8,175 bases of DNA from Candidatus Microgenomates bacterium (lineage in GTDB: Bacteria > Patescibacteriota > Microgenomatia > UBA1406 > GWC2-37-13), in NCBI GenBank assembly GCA_015491205.1, contig WFWI01000038.1, positions 1 to 8,175 of the forward strand. The letters run 5' to 3'. Made by a program: the position numbers and the translations under genes. How positions within the stretch are numbered: position 1 is the stretch's first letter; the number at the start of each line of letters is the position of its first letter. This document shows, in pieces, positions 5,707 through 8,175 of this stretch. The notes below the pieces were generated by a model. It saw only the letters and a program-made list of their open reading frames with translations, did not search any database and was not told the DNA's origin.

Positions 5707-6225
5707 CTAACTTATAATTGGCAAAATCCTTCGAACAACAAGAACCCCTCCTGCTAAAGCTCCTGTCATACCTGAAATTGCGATAAAAACCTTTTTAACA
5801 CCGGGAGTATTAACAACAACCAATCTCTTTTCAACACGAGCCAAAAGCTCACCATCAGACAAAGATATTACCTCTACCTTCATCTTTGGAAAACTTACCT
5901 TTCCTACAGAATCATCCTTTACCAAGACCTCTACTTCCCTTCTTTCTCCTGACAATACGGGTTCTAATGAATTAAAGTACACAGCTTTGTTATCAAATCC
6001 CACCCTAATAATAGGCACAACAGCTTCTGAGCTTATATTCTCAATCTTCAAAATAACACGAGGCTCTGGGAAGCCTTCAAATCTATAGTCTGCTATAGCA
6101 AATTTACCTGAATAAGTCGCCTCTCTTAAAAATGTCATTTTCACTATCGTGAAAAACACTAACGCTAATATTATCCCCAGATTCAGAACTATCAAAAGTA
6201 TTCGCCTCTTTCTCAATTTTTTCAT
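5707..6225 (-). CDS. Two-TM membrane protein with extracytoplasmic beta-rich domain, partner of the WxL gene
   Basis: Starting at the ATG at 6225 this is a 172-residue protein. A longer frame with GTG at 6246 exists, but that codon lies inside the promoter spacer, so it is rejected. Residues 1-8 are basic (KKLRKRR), and 9-28 form a first membrane helix. Residues about 35-140 look like an immunoglobulin-like beta sandwich (YRFEGFPEPRVILKIENISSEAV...). Residues 146-164 form a glycine-rich second membrane helix, followed by RR. The fold resembles domains found beside WxL and DUF916 genes, but I do not recognise a named family. As first gene of the operon it could anchor or position the WxL protein; this is inference from context. 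Confidence 0.7.
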   Translation of the reverse strand: MKKLRKRRILLIVLNLGIILALVFFTIVKMTFLREATYSGKFAIADYRFEGFPEPRVILKIENISSEAVVPIIRVGFDNKAVYFNSLEPVLSGERREVEVLVKDDSVGKVSFPKMKVEVISLSDGELLARVEKRLVVVNTPGVKKVFIAISGMTGALAGGVLVVRRILPIIS

Positions 6226-6236
6226 AATAAATATCT

Positions 6237-6265
6237 TTAATATCACGCAATTTAAGGTTTGTCAA
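6237..6265 (-). promoter_or_regulatory. Promoter of the two-TM/WxL operon, near-leaderless
   Basis: On the minus strand: consensus TTGACA (6260-6265), a 17-nt spacer and TATTAA (6237-6242, 4/6). The -10 box ends 11 nt before the ATG at 6225. The -35 context CACTTGACAA is shared with the DUF916 gene promoter. Confidence 0.7.
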
Positions 6266-6281
6266 GTGCAATATTATAAGG

Positions 6282-6356
6282 AGCTATATAAAGCCTCAAA
6301 TAAAAATCAATATAATATCTGTTGTAAATTTTGGGGCTTTGGTGAGCCCTATAGCT
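6282..6356. other. Nested inverted repeat in the divergent intergenic region
   Basis: The outer arms AGCTATA (6282-6288) and TATAGCT (6350-6356) are perfect. Inside them AAAGCCTCAAA (6290-6300) pairs with TTTGGGGCTTT (6330-6340), 11 bp with one G-U. A rival hairpin, GGGCT (6334-6338) with AGCCC (6345-6349), uses the same bases. It lies outside both flanking promoters, so it may be a cruciform or operator, or an unrecognised RNA. Nothing else is seen in 6266-6375. Confidence 0.5.
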
Positions 6357-6398
6357 TAATAACCCTCATAAATATAGAATTTTCTTCATAGTTTTGTC

Positions 6399-6404
6399 TA
6401 TAAT
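6399..6404 (+). promoter_or_regulatory. -10 box of the SdrD-B/WxL-like gene
   Basis: Perfect TATAAT ending 14 nt before the ATG at 6419, giving a predicted leader of about 7 nt. No convincing -35 box is found (TAGAAT at 18 nt, 3/6), which suggests that an activator may be needed. Confidence 0.5.
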
Positions 6405-6418
6405 ATGCCTTTAATATT

Positions 6419-7306
6419 ATGCTGAAGAAAATTATTGCAATCACAATTTTGTTTTTGTACTTAACATTTCCCTTACCAGCTGAAGCCGGAAAAGGAGCTG
6501 ATATTTGGGGCTTTGCTTTTTATGACACCAACAGAAATGGAGAATATGATCCTGGAGAGAGGAATCTTCCAGCATATAGCGTTGTCCAACTTTGGGTAAA
6601 ACGTCAAGGGCGTTATATATGGCTGGGAAATTATTATCCGACCAAACCAGCTGGGTGGTTTTACATATCAAATGTAAAAAGTACAGGATGGCATATGCTC
6701 AGGATTGTAAATCTTCCTCGTGGACACCAACCTACTACCGCAACCTCCTATTTTTTTTACCTAGACGGAAGATATAAAAAACTTGGTCCATACCTTTTTG
6801 GAGCAGCACCTATACCCACGCCAACCCCTACACCTACTCCTTCTCCCACTCCTTCACCCACTCCCACTCCAAAGCCTGCCAGTATTCTGCTTAATATCCC
6901 TAAAGCTGGCACATTTCCTATAAAAAAGATCAGCACCTCTTCCATTACCTCAACCCTTACACTATCTCCTTTTAAAATATCAGCATACTCCCCCACTCCA
7001 CAAAGCTTCACTCTAACCCTCTCCAGTACTCATCTTTTTCTCAAACAAGACAAAAGATTCTTTATAGACGTTAGAAATCTTACAGTTGAGCCCAACGATT
7101 TAATAATAAAAGGAAACAAGCCAAGAATAGCAAGATTAGGAAAAAAACATAAATTCACTTCACCCTCAGACCAAGCTTTGGTCCTAGAGGTTAAAGACCA
7201 ACAAGGCTCAACTGAACTGGAAGGAAAAATAAAACTCTTCTTAAACATTCCTCCTAATCAAGTCGCTGGCGAATATGAAGGAAATCTTGTCTTCACCCTT
7301 CAATAA
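6419..7306 (+). CDS. Secreted protein with SdrD-B-like domain, Pro-Thr linker and WxL-like C-terminal domain
   Basis: The 295-residue protein starts with a signal peptide (KK at 3-4, hydrophobic 5-20, cleavage likely after AEA, 21-23). Residues 29-128 resemble an SdrD-B/Cna-B-type adhesin repeat with the calcium-binding loop D36-T-N-R-N-G-E-Y-D44-P-G-E47. Residues 130-153 are a Pro-Thr/Ser-Pro repeat (PTPTPTPTPSPTPSP), a classic wall-spanning linker. Residues 154-295 match the layout of a WxL domain, ending IPPNQVAGEYEGNLVFTLQ, but contain no tryptophan: phenylalanine stands at both W-x-L positions (SFTLTL 196-201, VFTL 291-294). Its last four residues equal those of the WxL protein at 5115-5681. 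It is likely a surface adhesin held by the C-terminal domain. The DUF916 gene follows after 48 bp with no terminator between, so partial co-transcription is likely. Confidence 0.78.
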   Translation: MLKKIIAITILFLYLTFPLPAEAGKGADIWGFAFYDTNRNGEYDPGERNLPAYSVVQLWVKRQGRYIWLGNYYPTKPAGWFYISNVKSTGWHMLRIVNLPRGHQPTTATSYFFYLDGRYKKLGPYLFGAAPIPTPTPTPTPSPTPSPTPTPKPASILLNIPKAGTFPIKKISTSSITSTLTLSPFKISAYSPTPQSFTLTLSSTHLFLKQDKRFFIDVRNLTVEPNDLIIKGNKPRIARLGKKHKFTSPSDQALVLEVKDQQGSTELEGKIKLFLNIPPNQVAGEYEGNLVFTLQ

Positions 7307-7315
7307 ATTTTACAC

Positions 7316-7344
7316 TTGACAATTATAAATCTGTAAGTTATATC
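7316..7344 (+). promoter_or_regulatory. Promoter of the DUF916 gene, near-leaderless
   Basis: Consensus TTGACA (7316-7321), a 17-nt spacer and TATATC (7339-7344, 4/6); TATCTT at 7341-7346 is an alternative. The -10 box ends 10 nt before the ATG at 7355, giving a predicted leader of about 4 nt. No Shine-Dalgarno is present. Confidence 0.6.
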
Positions 7345-7354
7345 TTCTAATCTT

Positions 7355-8175
7355 ATGAAAAAAATCTTTATAATAACATTGTTAGCAATTATCTTTAATC
7401 TTAACACAAAAGCTTATGCTACTGGCTTTGAAGGAATAAACATTCTTCCAAAAAGTTATGATCCAAAAAGTCCCTTAACTTCCTCCTGGTTCATATACAA
7501 CCTTGTTCCTGGCGAGACAAAAAAAGATACAGTCGTAATTTATAACAGATCCAACAAACCTGTCAGGCTTAAAATCTATGCTGTTGATGCCACTACCACC
7601 CGCGATGGAGCTTTTGCTTTAAAGATGGAAAATGAAGAAAGAAAAGGGGTTGGCGCGTGGGTAAAGCTTTCAAAAGAAAAGGTTGAACTCCCCCCAAACA
7701 GTAAGATAGAAATTCCCTTTACCATAACCATTCCAAAATCCGCTAAAGTGGGAGACCATGTTGGAGGAATTGTTATTGAAGATCTAGATTTTAAACCCAC
7801 CTCAGGAATTAATGTTAAAGTGCGGCTTGGAGTAAGAATTTATCAAACTGTGCCAGGCAAACTTGTAAGGAAACTCTCAATAGAAAATTTGCGCTTTTAC
7901 CAAGACAAAGGAAAGCTATATCTGGTGTTTAACCTAAAAAATGAAGGAAATGTTAAACTTGAACCTACAGCTGAAATAGAGCTTGCCTCAAGCTTTTATA
8001 AAGCCAAGCAAAACGTCAGCTTAAGAATGGTTCTGCCAGAAAAACCAACTGAGGTGCCTGTGGAGATCAAAAGCCCGCCCCTTATTGGAAAAATAAAGGC
8101 AAAGGCGAAGATAAAATACGGCGACAAGCCAACTGAAATGGCTGTTGTGACTGCCTCCACCTTTTTTATAAACAA
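7355..8175 (+). CDS. DUF916/WxLIP-type surface protein, 3' end cut by window
   Basis: The frame is open from the ATG to the window edge (273 residues visible). A signal peptide covers about 1-22 (KK, hydrophobic 4-14, ending AYA-T). Residues about 30-165 carry the DUF916 (WxL-interacting) pattern: SWFIYNLVPGETKKDTVVIYN (44-64), N67-K-P, YAVDAT (75-80) with DGAFAL (84-89), the V-G-AWVKLS stretch (99-106), LPPNSK (112-117), PFTITIP (121-127) and VGDHVGGI (132-139). Residues about 170-273 resemble the following DUF3324-like beta domain. In Firmicutes such proteins bind peptidoglycan and WxL proteins and end in a membrane helix; that helix would lie beyond the window. Position beside two WxL-type proteins fits a joint surface complex. 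Confidence 0.83.
   Translation, partial: MKKIFIITLLAIIFNLNTKAYATGFEGINILPKSYDPKSPLTSSWFIYNLVPGETKKDTVVIYNRSNKPVRLKIYAVDATTTRDGAFALKMENEERKGVGAWVKLSKEKVELPPNSKIEIPFTITIPKSAKVGDHVGGIVIEDLDFKPTSGINVKVRLGVRIYQTVPGKLVRKLSIENLRFYQDKGKLYLVFNLKNEGNVKLEPTAEIELASSFYKAKQNVSLRMVLPEKPTEVPVEIKSPPLIGKIKAKAKIKYGDKPTEMAVVTASTFFIN

Noticed and set aside
6282..6356. tRNA-like fold
   Set aside because: No acceptor, anticodon and T-loop set fits; the T-loop consensus GTTCRANNC is absent.
6149..6391. Plus-strand frame of 80 codons across the divergent intergenic region
   Set aside because: It begins antisense inside the two-TM protein, covers the minus-strand promoter and has no domain or start signal.
6757..7011. 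Minus-strand open frame rich in Gly-Val repeats
   Set aside because: It is the antisense reading of the Pro-Thr linker of the secreted protein at 6419-7306; the repeats come from that linker.

Overview
The window looks like a piece of a low-GC genome from an uncultivated bacterium, most likely of the Patescibacteria/CPR (perhaps Microgenomates). This is an inference. It rests on the double-domain ThyX-type protein, the compact AT-rich layout, a glutaredoxin with a long disordered tail, and genes that start almost directly at their promoters. No rRNA, tRNA, CRISPR array or transposase was seen.

Left part (1-3381): the 3' end of a tandem-domain, FAD-dependent thymidylate synthase-like gene (+) converges on an AAA ATPase of the DUF4143 type (-). 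A perfect 13-bp hairpin lies between them. The ATPase has a good promoter of its own and is flanked by short octamer-type repeats. A glutaredoxin-domain protein (+) follows, with a tail of about 195 residues rich in Pro, Gln, Ala and Glu.

Middle (3382-5116): a PLP-dependent Cys/Met-metabolism enzyme (methionine gamma-lyase/cystathionine gamma-synthase family, +) overlaps by 66 bp the 3' end of a convergent small membrane-anchored protein (-). Back to back with that small gene is an extended -10 promoter, then about 68 nt of GC-rich sequence ending in a strong intrinsic terminator. This is a candidate small RNA with no obvious partner.

Right part (5115-8175): four exported or membrane proteins form a divergent surface cluster. 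Leftward: a two-TM protein with an extracytoplasmic domain, then a secreted WxL-type protein. Rightward: a secreted protein with an SdrD-B-like calcium-binding repeat, a Pro-Thr linker and a WxL-like C-terminal domain, then a DUF916-type (WxLIP) protein cut by the window end. In Firmicutes, WxL and DUF916 proteins work together at the cell surface. The same partners here, in a probable CPR genome and without LPXTG signals, are the main candidate for a little-described system.

Expression signals are consistent. Six genes have a -10 box ending only 9-14 nt before the start codon, which predicts leaderless or nearly leaderless mRNAs. The one clearly internal operon gene (the WxL protein) instead carries a Shine-Dalgarno sequence able to pair over 15 nt with the canonical 16S tail.
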